DNA of 64,000 nt from Enterobacteriaceae bacterium RIT691 (GCA_009668205.1 WJYM01000004.1:124001-188000), one strand, 5' to 3'. Numbered from the stretch's first letter, positions 32,215 to 44,224 are shown. Notes: generated by a model not told the origin, from the sequence alone. Numbers and translations: made by a program.

Positions 32215-33717
32215 ATGACGATTTTTAACAATTATGAAGTGTGGTTTGTGATTGGCAGCCAGCATTTATATGGCCCGGAAGCGCTGCATCAGGTGACGAA
32301 ACACGCGGAGCACGTCGTCAACGCATTAAACGCAGAAGCTAAACTGCCCTGCAAACTGGTCCTTAAACCGCTGGGCACCCGGCCTGACGAAATCACCGCC
32401 ATCTGCCGCGACGCCAACTACGACGATAAATGCGCAGGGATGGTGGTCTGGCTGCACACGTTCTCCCCGGCGAAAATGTGGATCAATGGCCTGACAATCC
32501 TCAACAAACCGCTGCTGCAGTTCCACACCCAGTTCAACGCTGCCCTGCCGTGGGACAGCATCGATATGGACTTTATGAACCTGAACCAGACGGCTCACGG
32601 CGGCCGCGAGTTTGGTTTCATCGGCGCCAGAATGCGTCAGCAGCATGGCGTTGTCACCGGCCACTGGCAGGACAAACGCGCCCATGAGCGTATCGGTGCC
32701 TGGATGCGCCAGGCGGTTTCCAAACAGGATACCCGCCATCTGAAAGTGGTGCGATTTGGCGACAACATGCGTGAAGTCGCGGTGACCGACGGCGATAAAG
32801 TCGCGGCGCAAATCAAATTCGGCTTCTCGGTCAACACCTGGGCGGTCGGTGATTTAGTGCAGGTGGTTAATGAAATCAGCGACGGCGACGTCAGCGCATT
32901 GGTGGATGAATATGAAAGCAGCTACCGCCTGAGCGCTGTCGCGCAAATTCACGGCGACAAACGCCAGAACGTGCTGGATGCGGCGCGCATCGAACTCGGC
33001 ATGAAGCGCTTCCTTGAACAGGGTGGCTTCCATGCCTTTACCACGACCTTTGAAGATCTGCATGGCCTGAAGCAGCTCCCGGGCCTCGCTGTGCAGCGCC
33101 TGATGCAGCAGGGCTACGGCTTTGCGGGCGAAGGCGACTGGAAAACGGCCGCGCTGCTTCGCATCATGAAGGTGATGTCGACGGGTCTGCAGGGCGGCAC
33201 CTCTTTTATGGAGGATTACACCTATCACTTCGACAACGGCAACGATTTGGTGCTCGGCTCGCACATGCTGGAAATCTGCCCGACGATTTCTACAGCAGAA
33301 AAACCGCTGCTCGACGTTCAGCCTCTGGGCATTGGCGGTAAAGCGGACCCGGCACGCCTGATTTTTGATACGCAAACGGGCCCGGCGATTGTCGCAAGCC
33401 TGGTCGATCTCGGCGACCGCTTCCGCCTGCTGGTGAACACCATTGAAACCGTCAAGACCCCACACAGCCTGCCAAAACTGCCGGTAGCCAATGCATTGTG
33501 GAAAGCGCATCCCAATCTCGAAGTAGCTTCCGAAGCGTGGATTGTGGCTGGCGGCGCGCACCATACCGTCTTCAGCCATGCGTTGACGCTCGACGATATG
33601 CGCCAGTTCGCCGAACTGCACGATATCGAAATCACCGTGATCGACAACGATACCCGCTTGCCTGCGTTCAAAGACTCGCTGCGCTGGAACGAGGTTTATT
33701 ACGGGTCTAAACGCTGA
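32215..33717 (+). CDS. araA: L-arabinose isomerase
   Basis: Mn-dependent isomerisation of L-arabinose to L-ribulose. I begin at the ATG at 32215 ([20 protein letters not shown]), giving 500 residues as in E. coli. A second in-frame ATG at 32209 is too close to the AAGGAA ribosome site. The metal-binding Glu and His residues lie in the [26 protein letters not shown] and GAHHTVFSH segments. It is 10 bp after araB. Confidence 0.97.
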   Translation: MTIFNNYEVWFVIGSQHLYGPEALHQVTKHAEHVVNALNAEAKLPCKLVLKPLGTRPDEITAICRDANYDDKCAGMVVWLHTFSPAKMWINGLTILNKPLLQFHTQFNAALPWDSIDMDFMNLNQTAHGGREFGFIGARMRQQHGVVTGHWQDKRAHERIGAWMRQAVSKQDTRHLKVVRFGDNMREVAVTDGDKVAAQIKFGFSVNTWAVGDLVQVVNEISDGDVSALVDEYESSYRLSAVAQIHGDKRQNVLDAARIELGMKRFLEQGGFHAFTTTFEDLHGLKQLPGLAVQRLMQQGYGFAGEGDWKTAALLRIMKVMSTGLQGGTSFMEDYTYHFDNGNDLVLGSHMLEICPTISTAEKPLLDVQPLGIGGKADPARLIFDTQTGPAIVASLVDLGDRFRLLVNTIETVKTPHSLPKLPVANALWKAHPNLEVASEAWIVAGGAHHTVFSHALTLDDMRQFAELHDIEITVIDNDTRLPAFKDSLRWNEVYYGSKR

Positions 33718-33723
33718 GGTCAA

Positions 33724-33820
33724 TCCCCCTCTCCCTAACCCTCTCCCTAAGGGAGAGGGAACCCTACGGAGCGGGTATGTATTCCCCCTCTCCCTCGGGG
33801 AGAGGGCCGGGGAGAGGGGA
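33724..33820. repeat. GGGAGAGGG hairpin repeat pair between araA and araD
   Basis: CCCTCTCCC-TAA-GGGAGAGGG (33739-33759) is a perfect 9-bp hairpin, flanked by a further CCCCTCTCCC copy. A second hairpin, CCCTCTCCC with GGGGAGAGGG, lies at about 33785-33806, plus another GGGGAGAGGGG to 33819. It is intercistronic within araBAD and could lower araD expression or protect the araBA mRNA, as REP elements do in E. coli operons. Confidence 0.8.
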
Positions 33821-33837
33821 AACACTGAGGAATAATC

Positions 33838-34533
33838 ATGCTTGAAGCATTAAAGCAACAGGTGCTGGAAGCCAATCTCCAGCTCCCGCAGCACAATTTA
33901 GTGACCCTGACCTGGGGAAACGTCAGCGCGGTTGACCGCGAGAAAGGCGTGTTTGTTATCAAACCGTCCGGTGTGGATTACGGCGTCATGACCGCCGACG
34001 ATATGGTCGTGGTCAGCCTCGCAACGGGCGAAGTGGTGGAGGGCAACAAAAAACCGTCCTCCGATACACCAACCCATCGCCTGCTCTATCAGGCATTTCC
34101 GACCATTGGCGGTATCGTTCACACGCATTCGCGCCACGCCACCATCTGGGCGCAGGCCGGGCAATCTATTCCCGCCACCGGGACCACGCATGCCGATTAT
34201 TTCTACGGCAGCATTCCCTGCACTCGCAAAATGACCGATGCGGAAATTAACGACCAGTACGAATGGGAAACGGGCAATGTGATCGTCGAAACCTTTGAGA
34301 AAAAAGGGATTGATGCCGCACAAATGCCTGGCGTACTGGTGCATTCTCATGGTCCCTTCGCCTGGGGAAAAACGGCAGAAGACGCCGTGCATAACGCCAT
34401 CGTGCTGGAAGAAGTGGCCTATATGGGCATTTTCTGCCGCCAATTGGCACCTCAACTTCCGGATATGCAGCAAACGCTGCTGGATAAACACTATCTGCGC
34501 AAGCACGGGGCGAAGGCTTATTACGGGCAATAA
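33838..34533 (+). CDS. araD: L-ribulose-5-phosphate 4-epimerase
   Basis: Converts L-ribulose 5-phosphate to D-xylulose 5-phosphate. It has 231 residues as in E. coli. This class II aldolase fold has Zn ligands His95 and His97 in HTHSRH and His171 in VHSHGPF, with catalytic Asp76. It is separated from araA by the repeat cluster, and the ribosome site CTGAGGAAT precedes the ATG. Confidence 0.97.
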   Translation: MLEALKQQVLEANLQLPQHNLVTLTWGNVSAVDREKGVFVIKPSGVDYGVMTADDMVVVSLATGEVVEGNKKPSSDTPTHRLLYQAFPTIGGIVHTHSRHATIWAQAGQSIPATGTTHADYFYGSIPCTRKMTDAEINDQYEWETGNVIVETFEKKGIDAAQMPGVLVHSHGPFAWGKTAEDAVHNAIVLEEVAYMGIFCRQLAPQLPDMQQTLLDKHYLRKHGAKAYYGQ

Positions 34534-34536
34534 CAC

Positions 34537-34552
34537 CTGTATAAAACCACAG
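34537..34552 (+). promoter_or_regulatory. LexA (SOS) box of polB
   Basis: CTGT-ATAAAACC-ACAG matches the LexA consensus CTGT-N8-ACAG and is the same as the E. coli polB (dinA) box. It lies about 57 bp before the polB start. Confidence 0.9.
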
Positions 34553-34559
34553 CAATTAA

Positions 34560-34594
34560 AAGCAAACCAGGCTATACTCAGCCCTGGTTTGCTT
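34560..34594 (+). other. Perfect hairpin after araD containing the polB -10
   Basis: AAGCAAACCAGG (34560-34571) and CCTGGTTTGCTT (34583-34594) form a perfect 12-bp stem with an 11-base loop. TATACT, the likely polB -10 (34573-34578), lies wholly in the loop. There is no T-tract beyond the stem, so it may act as an araD mRNA 3' hairpin as well as being part of the polB promoter. Confidence 0.7.
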
Positions 34595-34608
34595 GATGAG
34601 TAGAGTGC

Positions 34609-36966
34609 GTGGCGCAGGCGCGAGAAGGTTTTTTATTAACCCGTCACTGGCGGGATACCCCACAGGGTACGGAAGTCACATTCTGGCTGGCAACCGATGA
34701 AGGGCCGCTGCAGGTCACGCTTGCACCACAGGAGTCCGTGGCCTTTATTCCTGAAGCACAACGCGCACAAACGGAACAGCTCCTTCGTACGGAAAGAGAT
34801 GCCCGTCTTGCTCCTCTTGCGTTAAAAGACTTCCACCGTCAGCCTGTTTTCGGGTTGTACTGCCGCTCTCATCGCCAGTTAATGCGGCTGGAAAAATTGC
34901 TGCGTGAAGCAGGCGTAACGGTTTATGAAGCTGATGTGCGCCCGCCTGAACGCTATCTGATGGAACGCTTTATCACCGCGCCCGTTTGGGTAGAAGGTGA
35001 ACGCCAGGGCGACGCGCTCGTCAACGCTCGACTGAAACCCAACCCTCATTATCGTCCGCCGCTGAAATGGGTATCGTTGGATATCGAAACCACCCGCCAT
35101 GGTGAACTGTACTGCATCGGGCTTGAAGGCTGCGGGCAGCGCATTGTCTATATGCTCGGTCCGGAGAACGGCGACGCATCATCTTCCGATTTTCAGCTGG
35201 AATATGTCTCCAGCCGCCCGCAGTTGTTAGAAAAACTCAATGCCTGGTTCGTACAGCACGATCCGGATGTGCTGATTGGCTGGAATCTGGTGCAGTTTGA
35301 TCTCAAAGTGCTGCAAAAACACGCCGAACGGTACCGAATCCCGCTGATGTTAGGGCGAGGCAATGTCGAAATTGACTGGCGTGAGCATGGTTTTAAGAAT
35401 GGCGTGTTCTTCGCGCAGGCGAACGGTCGGCTAATTATCGATGGTATTGAAGCCCTGAAATCCGCGTTCTGGAATTTTTCGTCATTTTCACTGGAGAACG
35501 TCTCACAGGCGCTGCTCGGCGAAGGCAAATCCATCGACAATCCGTGGGACAGGATGGACGAAATTGACCGCCGGTTCGCCGAAGATAAGCCCGCACTGGC
35601 GAAATATAACCTCAGAGACTGTGAACTGGTAACGCGCATTTTCCATAAAACCGAGATTATGCCGTTCCTGTTAGAACGCGCCACGGTGAACGGACTGCCC
35701 GCTGACCGGCACGGTGGTTCAGTCGCTTCTTTCGGGCACCTCTATTTTCCCCGTATGCACCGCCTGGGTTATGTGGCGCCGAATCTTGGGGAAGTGCCGC
35801 CGCAGGCAAGCCCGGGTGGGTATGTGATGGACTCTCGCCCAGGACTGTATGACTCAGTGCTGGTGCTGGATTACAAAAGTCTGTATCCCTCCATCATCCG
35901 TACCTTCCTCATCGATCCGGTGGGCCTGGTTGAGGGGATGGAAAAACCCGATGCAGAGCACAGCGTTGAAGGATTTCTTGGCGCACGTTTTTCACGTACT
36001 CAACACTGTTTACCGGATATCGTCGGGCAAATCTGGCACGGACGGGACGAAGCCAAAGCACAGCACAACAAACCGCTTTCCCAGGCGCTGAAGATCATCA
36101 TGAACGCCTTTTACGGCGTGCTGGGTACCAGCGCCTGCCGCTTCTTCGATCCTCGTCTGGCCTCGTCGATAACAATGCGCGGCCATGCGATCATGCGCCA
36201 GACAAAAGAGCTGATTGAGTCAAAGGGCTACGACGTTATCTATGGGGATACGGACTCAACCTTCGTCTGGCTCAAAAGCGCGCACGGCGAGGCAGAAGCC
36301 GCGAAAATCGGCCGCGAGCTGGTGACATTCGTCACTGAATGGTGGGCCACTGAGCTGCAAAAACAGGGGCTGACCAGCGCCATGGAGCTGGAGTTCGAGA
36401 CGCATTTTTGTCGCTTTCTGATGCCCACCATTCGCGGCACCGAAACCGGCAGTAAAAAACGCTATGCCGGCATGATTCAGGACGGCGAAGCGCAGCGGAT
36501 GGTGTTTAAAGGGCTGGAAACGGTGCGCACTGACTGGACGCCGCTGGCGCAGGAGTTCCAGCAGGCGCTCTATTTACGCATCTTCCGCAACGAGCCATAC
36601 AAGGATTTCATTCTTGAAACGATCGACAAACTGATGACAGGCGCGCTCGACGACAAACTCGTTTACCGTAAACAGCTGCGACGCCCTCTCGTAGAGTACC
36701 AGCGCAATGTCCCACCGCATGTCCGTGCTGCCCGGCTTGCCGATGAACACAACGCCAAATTGGGCCGACCTTTACAGTATCAGTCCCGTGGCAGCATAAA
36801 ATATGTCTGGACGACCGGCGGCCCAGAGCCGCTGGCCTATCAGCAGTCTCCGCTCGATTATCAACACTACCTGAGCAAACAGTTAGAACCCGTTGCCGAC
36901 GGAATTTTACCTTTTGTCCACGATGATTTTGCTACACTACTGACAGGGCAACTGGGGCTATTTTGA
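34609..36966 (+). CDS. polB: DNA polymerase II
   Basis: SOS-induced family B polymerase with proofreading, used in replication restart and lesion bypass. It has 785 residues (783 in E. coli) and starts at GTG, as in E. coli. The 3'-5' exonuclease motif DIETTRHGE is near residue 155. Polymerase motifs are [11 protein letters not shown] near residue 420, the NAFYGVLG helix and the catalytic [10 protein letters not shown]. The C-terminus TGQLGLF is the beta-clamp-binding peptide. Confidence 0.97.
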   Translation: MAQAREGFLLTRHWRDTPQGTEVTFWLATDEGPLQVTLAPQESVAFIPEAQRAQTEQLLRTERDARLAPLALKDFHRQPVFGLYCRSHRQLMRLEKLLREAGVTVYEADVRPPERYLMERFITAPVWVEGERQGDALVNARLKPNPHYRPPLKWVSLDIETTRHGELYCIGLEGCGQRIVYMLGPENGDASSSDFQLEYVSSRPQLLEKLNAWFVQHDPDVLIGWNLVQFDLKVLQKHAERYRIPLMLGRGNVEIDWREHGFKNGVFFAQANGRLIIDGIEALKSAFWNFSSFSLENVSQALLGEGKSIDNPWDRMDEIDRRFAEDKPALAKYNLRDCELVTRIFHKTEIMPFLLERATVNGLPADRHGGSVASFGHLYFPRMHRLGYVAPNLGEVPPQASPGGYVMDSRPGLYDSVLVLDYKSLYPSIIRTFLIDPVGLVEGMEKPDAEHSVEGFLGARFSRTQHCLPDIVGQIWHGRDEAKAQHNKPLSQALKIIMNAFYGVLGTSACRFFDPRLASSITMRGHAIMRQTKELIESKGYDVIYGDTDSTFVWLKSAHGEAEAAKIGRELVTFVTEWWATELQKQGLTSAMELEFETHFCRFLMPTIRGTETGSKKRYAGMIQDGEAQRMVFKGLETVRTDWTPLAQEFQQALYLRIFRNEPYKDFILETIDKLMTGALDDKLVYRKQLRRPLVEYQRNVPPHVRAARLADEHNAKLGRPLQYQSRGSIKYVWTTGGPEPLAYQQSPLDYQHYLSKQLEPVADGILPFVHDDFATLLTGQLGLF

Positions 36967-37063
36967 CAGGTGACTAACACCCTGGCTTCCAGTACCATAG
37001 CGCCCTTTCCATTCCTGGACCTCAATTTTGACTCTCCGTGAAGCTTTTCGCGGAGGACGATTA

Positions 37064-37174
37064 TTGCCTGCAATTGAAGATATAGAGCCCAAAACATATG
37101 CCTTTTACACTTGGTCAACGCTGGATCAGCGATACAGAAAGCGAACTGGGGTTAGGAACTGTCGTAGCGCTTGA
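37064..37174 (+). other. Possible TTG-started upstream frame overlapping rapA
   Basis: A TTG at 37064 lies 7 bp after GGAGG and opens a 36-codon frame ([20 protein letters not shown]...) that ends at 37174, out of frame with rapA. The rapA ATG (37098) itself has only a weak ribosome site. The GGAGG is also part of a small hairpin, CTCCG...CGGAG (37034-37055). This could be a leader frame coupled to rapA or a chance frame. Confidence 0.3.
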
Positions 37175-40004
37175 TGCGCGCATGGTAACACTCCTCTACC
37201 CTGCTACCGGTGAAAACCGCCTGTATGCGCGTAACGACTCCCCTATTACCCGTGTGATGTTCAACCCGGGTGATACCATTACCAGCCATGATGGCTGGCA
37301 GCTGCGCGTTGACGAAGTAAAAGAAGAAAATGGCCTGCTCGCTTACATCGGGTTCCGTCTGGATACCGAAGAAGAAGGCGTGATGCTTCGTGAAGTCCTG
37401 CTCGACAGCAAGCTGATTTTCAGCAAGCCGCAGGACCGCCTGTTTGCCGGGCAAATCGACCGCATGGACCGTTTTGCCCTACGTTACCGTGCGCGCAAAT
37501 ATCAGAGCGAAGAGTACCGTATGCCCTGGAGCGGTCTGCGCGGTCAGCGTACCAGCCTGATACCACACCAGCTGCATATTGCTCATGATGTCGGTCGTCG
37601 CCATGCGCCGCGTGTTTTACTGGCTGATGAAGTGGGCCTCGGTAAAACGATTGAAGCCGGGATGATCCTGCATCAGCAGCTGCTTTCTGGTGCCGCCGAG
37701 CGCGTGCTGATTGTGGTTCCTGAAACCCTGCAGCATCAGTGGTTAGTGGAAATGCTCCGCCGTTTCAACCTGCGTTTCGCGCTGTTTGACGATGAGCGTT
37801 ACGCCGAAGCCCAGCACGATGCCGACAATCCGTTCGAAACCGAACAGCTGGTTATCTGCTCCCTCGATTTTGTCCGCCGGAGCAAACAGCGTCTTGAGCA
37901 CCTGTGCGATGCCGAGTGGGACATTATGGTTGTCGACGAAGCTCACCATCTGGTGTGGAGCGAAGAAGCGCCGAGCCGCGAATATCAGGCCATCGAGCAG
38001 CTTGCCGAGCATGTGCCTGGCGTACTGCTGCTGACCGCAACCCCGGAACAGCTGGGGCTGGAAAGCCACTTTGCGCGTCTGCGCCTGCTGGATCCAAGCC
38101 GCTTCCATGATTTTGAGCAATTTGTTGAAGAGCAACAGAATTTCCGCCCGGTTGCCGATGCGGTCAGCCTGCTACTGAGCGGCGAAAAGCTGAATAACGA
38201 TCAGATGAACACCCTGGGTGAGCTCATTGGCGAGCAGGATATCGAGCCGCTGCTGCAAACGGCCAACAGCGACCGCGAGGGTGCAGAAAGCGCCCGTCAG
38301 GAACTGATTTCGATGCTGATGGACCGTCACGGGACCAGCCGCGTGTTATTCCGAAACACCCGTAACGGTGTGAAAGGCTTCCCGAAACGCGAACTGCACA
38401 CCATCCGCCTGCCGCTGCCGACCCAGTATCAGACGGCGATTAAAGTCTCCGGCATTATGGGCGCACGTAAAAGTGCGGAAGAACGCGCGCGCGACATGCT
38501 CTATCCTGAGCAAATTTATCAGGAGTTTGAAGGAGATACCGGCACCTGGTGGAACTTCGATCCGCGCGTTGAGTGGCTGATGGGCTATCTGACCGCCCAC
38601 CGTTCTCAGAAAGTGCTGGTGATTTGTGCCAAAGCCGCGACCGCACTTCAGCTTGAACAGGTATTACGTGAGCGCGAAGGCATTCGTGCGGCGGTCTTCC
38701 ACGAAGGCATGTCCATCGTTGAGCGTGACCGCGCTGCGGCCTGGTTTGGTGAAGAAGATACCGGCGCTCAGGTCCTGCTGTGTTCTGAAATCGGCTCCGA
38801 AGGCCGTAACTTCCAGTTCGCCAGCAACCTGGTAATGTTCGATCTGCCGTTTAACCCGGATTTGCTGGAGCAGCGTATTGGCCGTCTGGACCGTATCGGT
38901 CAGGCGCACGATATTCAGATCCATGTGCCTTATCTGGAAAAAACGGCGCAGTCAGTGCTGGTGCAGTGGTTCCACGAAGGGCTGGATGCTTTCGAGCACA
39001 CCTGCCCGACGGGCCGTACCATTTACGACAGCGTACATGCGCAGTTGATTGGCTATCTGGCGGCGCCAGAAGAGACGGCCGGTTTTGACGATCTGATCAA
39101 AGCCTGCCGCGAGCAGCACGATGCGCTGAAAGCACAGCTGGAACAGGGTCGCGACCGTCTGCTGGAGATCAACTCCAACGGCGGTGAAAAAGCACAGCAG
39201 CTGGCAGAAAGCATCGAAGAACAGGATGACGATACCGGGCTTATCAGCTTCTCGATGAACCTGTTCGACATCATCGGGGTCAATCAGGACGATCGTGGTG
39301 AAAACCTGATTGTGTTGACGCCATCCGATCACATGCTGGTGCCGGACTTCCCGGGTCTGCCAGAAGACGGTTGCACCGTGACCTTCGAACGTGATGTGGC
39401 GCTGTCCCGTGAAGATGCGCAGTTCCTGACCTGGGAACACCCGCTAATCCGTAACGGTCTGGATCTCATCCTCTCCGGCGATACGGGCAGCAGCACCATT
39501 TCTCTGCTGAAAAACAAAGCGTTGCCTGTCGGAACCCTGTTACTCGAACTGATTTACGTCGTCGAAGCGCAGGCACCGAAGCAGCTGCAGCTGCAGCGTT
39601 TCCTGCCACCCACCCCAGTGCGTATGCTGGTCGACAAAAACGGCAATAACCTCGCCGCTCAGGTGGAGTTCGAAACCTTTAATCGCCAGTTGAGTGCGGT
39701 GAATCGTCATACCGGCAGCAAGCTGGTCAATGCCGTTCAACAGGACGTTCACGCGATTCTGCAGCTGGGTGAAGCGCAGGTAGAGAAAACCGCTCAGGCA
39801 CTGATTGATGCTGCACGCACCGAAGCGGATGAAAAGCTGAGCGCCGAACTTTCGCGTCTGGAAGCGCTGAAGGCCGTTAACCCGAACATTCGTGATGACG
39901 AACTGGAAGCCATCGAAAACAATCGCCAGCAGATTATGGAAAGCCTGAGTCAGGCTGGCTGGCGTCTGGATGCGCTGCGACTGATTGTCGTCACGCATCA
40001 GTAA
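37098..40004 (+). CDS. rapA: RNA polymerase-associated ATPase RapA
   Basis: SWI2/SNF2 ATPase that binds RNA polymerase and promotes its recycling (also hepA). It has 968 residues as in E. coli. The N-terminal Tudor-like domains come first. Next are the helicase motifs Walker [13 protein letters not shown] near residue 175, DEAH ([10 protein letters not shown]) near residue 280 and motif VI ([10 protein letters not shown]). A long C-terminal RapA-specific region follows. rluA follows after 9 bp. Confidence 0.97.
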   Translation: MPFTLGQRWISDTESELGLGTVVALDARMVTLLYPATGENRLYARNDSPITRVMFNPGDTITSHDGWQLRVDEVKEENGLLAYIGFRLDTEEEGVMLREVLLDSKLIFSKPQDRLFAGQIDRMDRFALRYRARKYQSEEYRMPWSGLRGQRTSLIPHQLHIAHDVGRRHAPRVLLADEVGLGKTIEAGMILHQQLLSGAAERVLIVVPETLQHQWLVEMLRRFNLRFALFDDERYAEAQHDADNPFETEQLVICSLDFVRRSKQRLEHLCDAEWDIMVVDEAHHLVWSEEAPSREYQAIEQLAEHVPGVLLLTATPEQLGLESHFARLRLLDPSRFHDFEQFVEEQQNFRPVADAVSLLLSGEKLNNDQMNTLGELIGEQDIEPLLQTANSDREGAESARQELISMLMDRHGTSRVLFRNTRNGVKGFPKRELHTIRLPLPTQYQTAIKVSGIMGARKSAEERARDMLYPEQIYQEFEGDTGTWWNFDPRVEWLMGYLTAHRSQKVLVICAKAATALQLEQVLREREGIRAAVFHEGMSIVERDRAAAWFGEEDTGAQVLLCSEIGSEGRNFQFASNLVMFDLPFNPDLLEQRIGRLDRIGQAHDIQIHVPYLEKTAQSVLVQWFHEGLDAFEHTCPTGRTIYDSVHAQLIGYLAAPEETAGFDDLIKACREQHDALKAQLEQGRDRLLEINSNGGEKAQQLAESIEEQDDDTGLISFSMNLFDIIGVNQDDRGENLIVLTPSDHMLVPDFPGLPEDGCTVTFERDVALSREDAQFLTWEHPLIRNGLDLILSGDTGSSTISLLKNKALPVGTLLLELIYVVEAQAPKQLQLQRFLPPTPVRMLVDKNGNNLAAQVEFETFNRQLSAVNRHTGSKLVNAVQQDVHAILQLGEAQVEKTAQALIDAARTEADEKLSAELSRLEALKAVNPNIRDDELEAIENNRQQIMESLSQAGWRLDALRLIVVTHQ

Positions 40005-40013
40005 GGAAAAAGT

Positions 40014-40673
40014 ATGTTAATGGAGCCCTACAATCCACCGCAGGATCCCTGGCTGGTGGTCCTGTACCAGGACGAACACATCATGGTGGTCAACAAGCCA
40101 AGCGGCTTGTTGTCCGTTCCCGGTCGTCTGGAAGAACACAAAGACAGCGTGATGACGCGCATTCAGCGTGATTTTCCGCAGGCCGAATCCGTACATCGTC
40201 TGGATATGGCGACCAGCGGCGTGATTGTGGTGGCTCTGACCAAAGCGGCGGAAAGGGAACTGAAACGCCAGTTCCGCGAGCGGGAGCCCAAGAAGCAGTA
40301 TCTTGCACGCGTTTGGGGGCATCCGGAACAGGAGCAGGGTGTCGTCGACCTGCCCCTGATCTGCGACTGGCCGAATCGGCCGAAACAAAAAGTCTGTTTT
40401 GAGACAGGGAAATCCGCACAAACTGAATATGAAGTGCTGGATTATGGCGATGACAACACCGCAAGGGTGTTACTGAAACCCATAACCGGACGTTCCCACC
40501 AGTTGCGCGTGCATATGCTTGCAATGGGTCATCCTATTTTGGGTGACCGCTTCTATGCCACACCCGAAGCGCTGGCGATGGCTCCTCGTCTGTTGCTGCA
40601 TGCTGAAATGCTGACCATTACCCATCCGCAGTTTGGCAACAGCATGACGTTTAAAGCACCGGTGGATTTTTGA
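40014..40673 (+). CDS. rluA: Dual-specificity rRNA/tRNA pseudouridine synthase A
   Basis: Makes pseudouridine at 23S rRNA U746 and tRNA U32. It has 219 residues as in E. coli. The catalytic Asp64 lies in HRLDMATSG, and the later GRSHQLRVHM and GDRFY motifs are typical of the RluA family. It follows rapA closely. Confidence 0.96.
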   Translation: MLMEPYNPPQDPWLVVLYQDEHIMVVNKPSGLLSVPGRLEEHKDSVMTRIQRDFPQAESVHRLDMATSGVIVVALTKAAERELKRQFREREPKKQYLARVWGHPEQEQGVVDLPLICDWPNRPKQKVCFETGKSAQTEYEVLDYGDDNTARVLLKPITGRSHQLRVHMLAMGHPILGDRFYATPEALAMAPRLLLHAEMLTITHPQFGNSMTFKAPVDF

Positions 40674-40689
40674 TTCAGTGCGGCCTGAT

Positions 40690-40785
40690 GCCCTCTCCCC
40701 CGGCCCCTCTTCCACAGGGCGAGGGGAGCAAAACCGGCACTAATCCAATCCCCTCTCCCCGCGGGAGAGGGTTAGGGAGAGGGGT
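40690..40785. repeat. GGGAGAGGG hairpin repeats between rluA and djlA
   Basis: CCCCTCTTCCACAGGGCGAGGGG forms one imperfect hairpin and CCCCTCTCCCCGCGGGAGAGGG with GGGAGAGGGG a second. They sit between the ends of two convergent genes and are related to the copies at 28.5 and 33.75 kb. They may act as a shared terminator region. Confidence 0.75.
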
Positions 40786-40796
40786 TAACTCCCAAA

Positions 40797-41615
40797 CTAT
40801 TTAAAGCCTTTCTGATCTTTAATCAGCTCGTACGCTTTCTGAATTTCCTGCGCTTTCTGCTTCGCCATTTCCATCATCTCTGGCGGCAACCCTTTCGCGA
40901 CCAGCTTGTCCGGATGGTGTTCACTCATCAGCTTACGGTACGCACGCTTAATGGTGGTGGCATCGTCCGTGGGTTTCACACCCAGCACATTACAGGCGTC
41001 TTCCAGCGTAGGACCACGCTGCGCCTGCTGCCAGCCGCCACCCGACTGGGACTGCTGTTGATAACCGCCGCCAAACTGCGCGCCTCCCTGCATCATCCGC
41101 AGGAATTGGTCGAACTGAGCCCGGGAAATACCCAACTCATCCGCGATAACGAACAGGACTTCCCGTTCGTTAGGATGCAGAGAACCATCGGCAAACGCCG
41201 CCTGAATCTGAATTTCCAGAAACATCCGAATCAAATCGAAGCGACCAAAGCAGACGCTGCGCAGCTGGCGCATTTTCTCACGCAGCGGGTAGTTATCCGC
41301 TTTGCCTACGCGAAATGCCTGCTGTGCTGCAGTGCGGGAAGCGCCGTGCAGATTCATTCGATCCATCAGAATACTGGCGACGTGAATATCCGCCTCCGTC
41401 ACGCGCCCTTTGGATTTGGTCAGATGCCCCATCACTTCAAAGGTGGTGGCAAAGAACAGCGACTGACGCTCCTGCTGGTTAGCAAAGAAGTTGAGTCTGC
41501 GGCTACGCGCCTTATCAAACATGTGGCCAATGAGCAGTCCAAGCACTGCGCCCCAGAATCCGCCGCCCATCATCAGCGCCACGGCCACACCAATCACTTT
41601 ACCCCAATACTGCAT
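40797..41615 (-). CDS. djlA: Co-chaperone DjlA
   Basis: Membrane-anchored DnaK co-chaperone linked to colanic acid capsule control. It has 272 residues (271 in E. coli). There is one N-terminal membrane segment (about residues 6-30, [20 protein letters not shown]), a TerB-like middle domain, a Gln/Gly-rich linker and a C-terminal J-domain with the HPD motif (EHHPDKL). It is divergent from lptD. Confidence 0.95.
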   Translation of the reverse strand: MQYWGKVIGVAVALMMGGGFWGAVLGLLIGHMFDKARSRRLNFFANQQERQSLFFATTFEVMGHLTKSKGRVTEADIHVASILMDRMNLHGASRTAAQQAFRVGKADNYPLREKMRQLRSVCFGRFDLIRMFLEIQIQAAFADGSLHPNEREVLFVIADELGISRAQFDQFLRMMQGGAQFGGGYQQQSQSGGGWQQAQRGPTLEDACNVLGVKPTDDATTIKRAYRKLMSEHHPDKLVAKGLPPEMMEMAKQKAQEIQKAYELIKDQKGFK

Positions 41616-41719
41616 AGACTCCCCGGATAGTCAGAACGGCTTCGTTACAGGACAGAGTTGTCCCTTGATAAAAGGCGATTTTCCCGTCAATGGCCTGATG
41701 GTCATTGCAGGACATAACC

Positions 41720-41725
41720 TATAAT
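41720..41725 (+). promoter_or_regulatory. Candidate -10 upstream of lptD
   Basis: A perfect TATAAT lies 150 bp before the lptD start in the djlA-lptD divergent region. No good -35 is seen at the right distance. The E. coli gene has a sigma-E promoter, but I could not identify its elements here. Confidence 0.35.
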
Positions 41726-41875
41726 TTGCTTTATCATACTCGCCATTCTATACGGTGCCTAACGCCACTGGCTCGACGCAACAGGATTAACACTGGCGCG
41801 TTCACGATGAGTACGTTAGTCTCTGACCGTTTGCAAGCCGCGAAGCCACAGATGACGGAACAACTAATAAAACGT

Positions 41876-44224
41876 ATGAAAAAACGTATTCCCACCCTTC
41901 TGGCAACCATGATCGCCAGCGCCCTGTACAGCCATCAGGGTGCGGCGGCCGACCTCGCATCACAATGTATGCTGGGGGTACCAAGCTATAACCGTCCGCT
42001 GGTTCAGGGGGACGCTAATAGCCTGCCTGTCACCATCAATGCCGATCATGCTAAAGGGAATTACCCTGATAATGCCGTATTTACTGGCAAAGTCGATATT
42101 AATCAGGGAAACAGCCGTTTACAGGCCGATGAAGTCCAGCTGCACCAGAAAGAAGCGCCGGGTCAGGCCGTTCCGGTTCGTACCGTCGATGCTCTGGGCA
42201 ATGTACACTATGACGACAATCAGGTGATCCTGAAAGGTCCTAAAGGCTGGTCGAATCTCAATACCAAAGATACCAACGTCTGGAAAGGTGACTACCAGAT
42301 GGTGGGCAGACAGGGCCGCGGTACCGCAGACGTGATGAAACAGCGTGGCGAGAACCGTTATACCATTCTTGATAACGGCACATTCACGTCCTGTCTGCCA
42401 GGTTCCAACACCTGGAGCGTCGTCGGTACCGAAGTGATCCACGACCGCGAAGAACAGGTCGCTGAAATCTGGAATGCGCGCTTCAAGATTGGTCCAGTCC
42501 CTGTGTTTTACAGCCCGTACCTGCAGCTTCCTGTCGGTGATAAACGTCGCTCCGGTTTCCTTATCCCTAATGCGAAATACGGCTCCAAAAACGGCATGGA
42601 AATCTATCTGCCGTACTACTGGAACATCGCACCTAACTTTGATGCCACCATTACGCCTCACTATATGGATAAGCGTGGCGGCATCATGTGGGAAAACGAA
42701 TTCCGCTACCTGACACAGGCGGGTGCTGGCCTGTTTGAATTTGACTACCTGAATTCAGACAAAGTCTATGAAGACGAACATCCTGATGTCAGCGACAGCC
42801 GCCGCTGGTTGTTCTACTGGAATCACAATGGCGTCATGGATCAAGTCTGGCGCTTCAATGTCGATTACACCAAGGTCAGCGATCCGAATTACTTCAATGA
42901 CTTCGACTCCAAATACGGGTCAAGTACCGACGGCTACGCCACTCAGAAGTTTAGCGTGGGTTATGCCGTACAGAACTGGGATGCAACGCTGTCCAGCAAA
43001 CAGTTCCAGGTCTTTGACTCTGCGAACTCAAATTCGTATGCGGCTCAACCGCAGTTAGACGTTAACTTCTATCAGAATGACGTTGGCCCGTTTGACACGC
43101 ATATCTATGGTCAGGTGGTGCATTTCCAGAACACCAACGACAACATGCCGGAAGCGACGCGTGTTCACATTGAACCGACAATCGACCTGCCGTTGTCCAA
43201 TGGTTGGGGAAGCCTGGATACCGAAGCGAAGCTGCTGGCGACCCACTATCAGCAGAAAGATGTCGAGTGGTACAACAACACCTACAACGCAGACCTGAAA
43301 GAGTCGGTCAACCGCGTTCTTCCTCAGTTCAAGATTGACGGTAAGATGGTCTTCGAACGCGATATGGACTGGTCGAAAGGCTATACCCAAACGTTGGAAC
43401 CGCGCGTTCAGTACCTGTACGTCCCGTACAAAGATCAGAGTGACATCCTGGAGTACGACTCCACGCTGCTGCAGTCTGACTACAGTGGTCTGTTCCGCGA
43501 CCGCAGCTTCAGCGGCCTGGACCGCATTGCATCGGCAAACCAGGTCACGACCGGGATCACTTCTCGTGTTTATGATCAAAATGCGGTTGAACGTTTTAAC
43601 GTTTCTGTTGGTCAAATCTACTATTTCACACCGGCTCGTACCGGTGATGAAAGTAACGACTGGTCGAAAAACGACGAGCAGGGCTCGGTTGTGTGGGCAG
43701 GTGATACCTACTGGCGTATCAGCGATCAGTGGGGATTACGCGGCGGTATTCAATACGATACCCGTCTGGATAACGTCGCCACCGGTAATGGCACCGTCGA
43801 ATACCGTCGTGATGAAAACCGTTTAATGCAGTTCAGCTACCGTTACGCCAGCCCGGAGTACATTCAGGCAACGCTGCCTTCTTACTCCACGGCGGCGCAG
43901 TACAAAGACGGTATTTCTCAGGTTGGGATGGCGGCAAGTTGGCCTGTGGTTGACCGCTGGTCGGTGGTGGGTGCGTATTACTATGACACCAATGCCAGCA
44001 AGCCTGCGGACCAGATGCTGGGCATTCAGTATAACTCCTGTTGTTATGCGCTGCGTCTAAGCTATGAGCGTAAGCTCAATGGCTGGGATGATTCCAATGC
44101 GCAGGGTAAATACGACAACAGTATCGGATTCAGCGTTGAACTGCGCGGCCTGAGCTCCAACTATGGCCTGGGCACTCAGCAGATGCTGCGTTCGAACATT
44201 ATGCCGTATCAAAACTCTTTGTAA
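41876..44224 (+). CDS. lptD: LPS-assembly outer-membrane protein LptD
   Basis: Beta-barrel that, with lipoprotein LptE, inserts lipopolysaccharide into the outer leaflet. I begin at the ATG at 41876 ([20 protein letters not shown]), giving 782 residues against 784 in E. coli. Longer in-frame extensions lack a signal sequence. The signal peptide ends near residue 24, Cys31 follows in DLASQC, and the C-terminal SCCY pair is present for the required disulfides. The N-terminal OstA-like domain precedes the barrel. surA follows after 54 bp, and SurA chaperones this protein. Confidence 0.96.
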   Translation: MKKRIPTLLATMIASALYSHQGAAADLASQCMLGVPSYNRPLVQGDANSLPVTINADHAKGNYPDNAVFTGKVDINQGNSRLQADEVQLHQKEAPGQAVPVRTVDALGNVHYDDNQVILKGPKGWSNLNTKDTNVWKGDYQMVGRQGRGTADVMKQRGENRYTILDNGTFTSCLPGSNTWSVVGTEVIHDREEQVAEIWNARFKIGPVPVFYSPYLQLPVGDKRRSGFLIPNAKYGSKNGMEIYLPYYWNIAPNFDATITPHYMDKRGGIMWENEFRYLTQAGAGLFEFDYLNSDKVYEDEHPDVSDSRRWLFYWNHNGVMDQVWRFNVDYTKVSDPNYFNDFDSKYGSSTDGYATQKFSVGYAVQNWDATLSSKQFQVFDSANSNSYAAQPQLDVNFYQNDVGPFDTHIYGQVVHFQNTNDNMPEATRVHIEPTIDLPLSNGWGSLDTEAKLLATHYQQKDVEWYNNTYNADLKESVNRVLPQFKIDGKMVFERDMDWSKGYTQTLEPRVQYLYVPYKDQSDILEYDSTLLQSDYSGLFRDRSFSGLDRIASANQVTTGITSRVYDQNAVERFNVSVGQIYYFTPARTGDESNDWSKNDEQGSVVWAGDTYWRISDQWGLRGGIQYDTRLDNVATGNGTVEYRRDENRLMQFSYRYASPEYIQATLPSYSTAAQYKDGISQVGMAASWPVVDRWSVVGAYYYDTNASKPADQMLGIQYNSCCYALRLSYERKLNGWDDSNAQGKYDNSIGFSVELRGLSSNYGLGTQQMLRSNIMPYQNSL

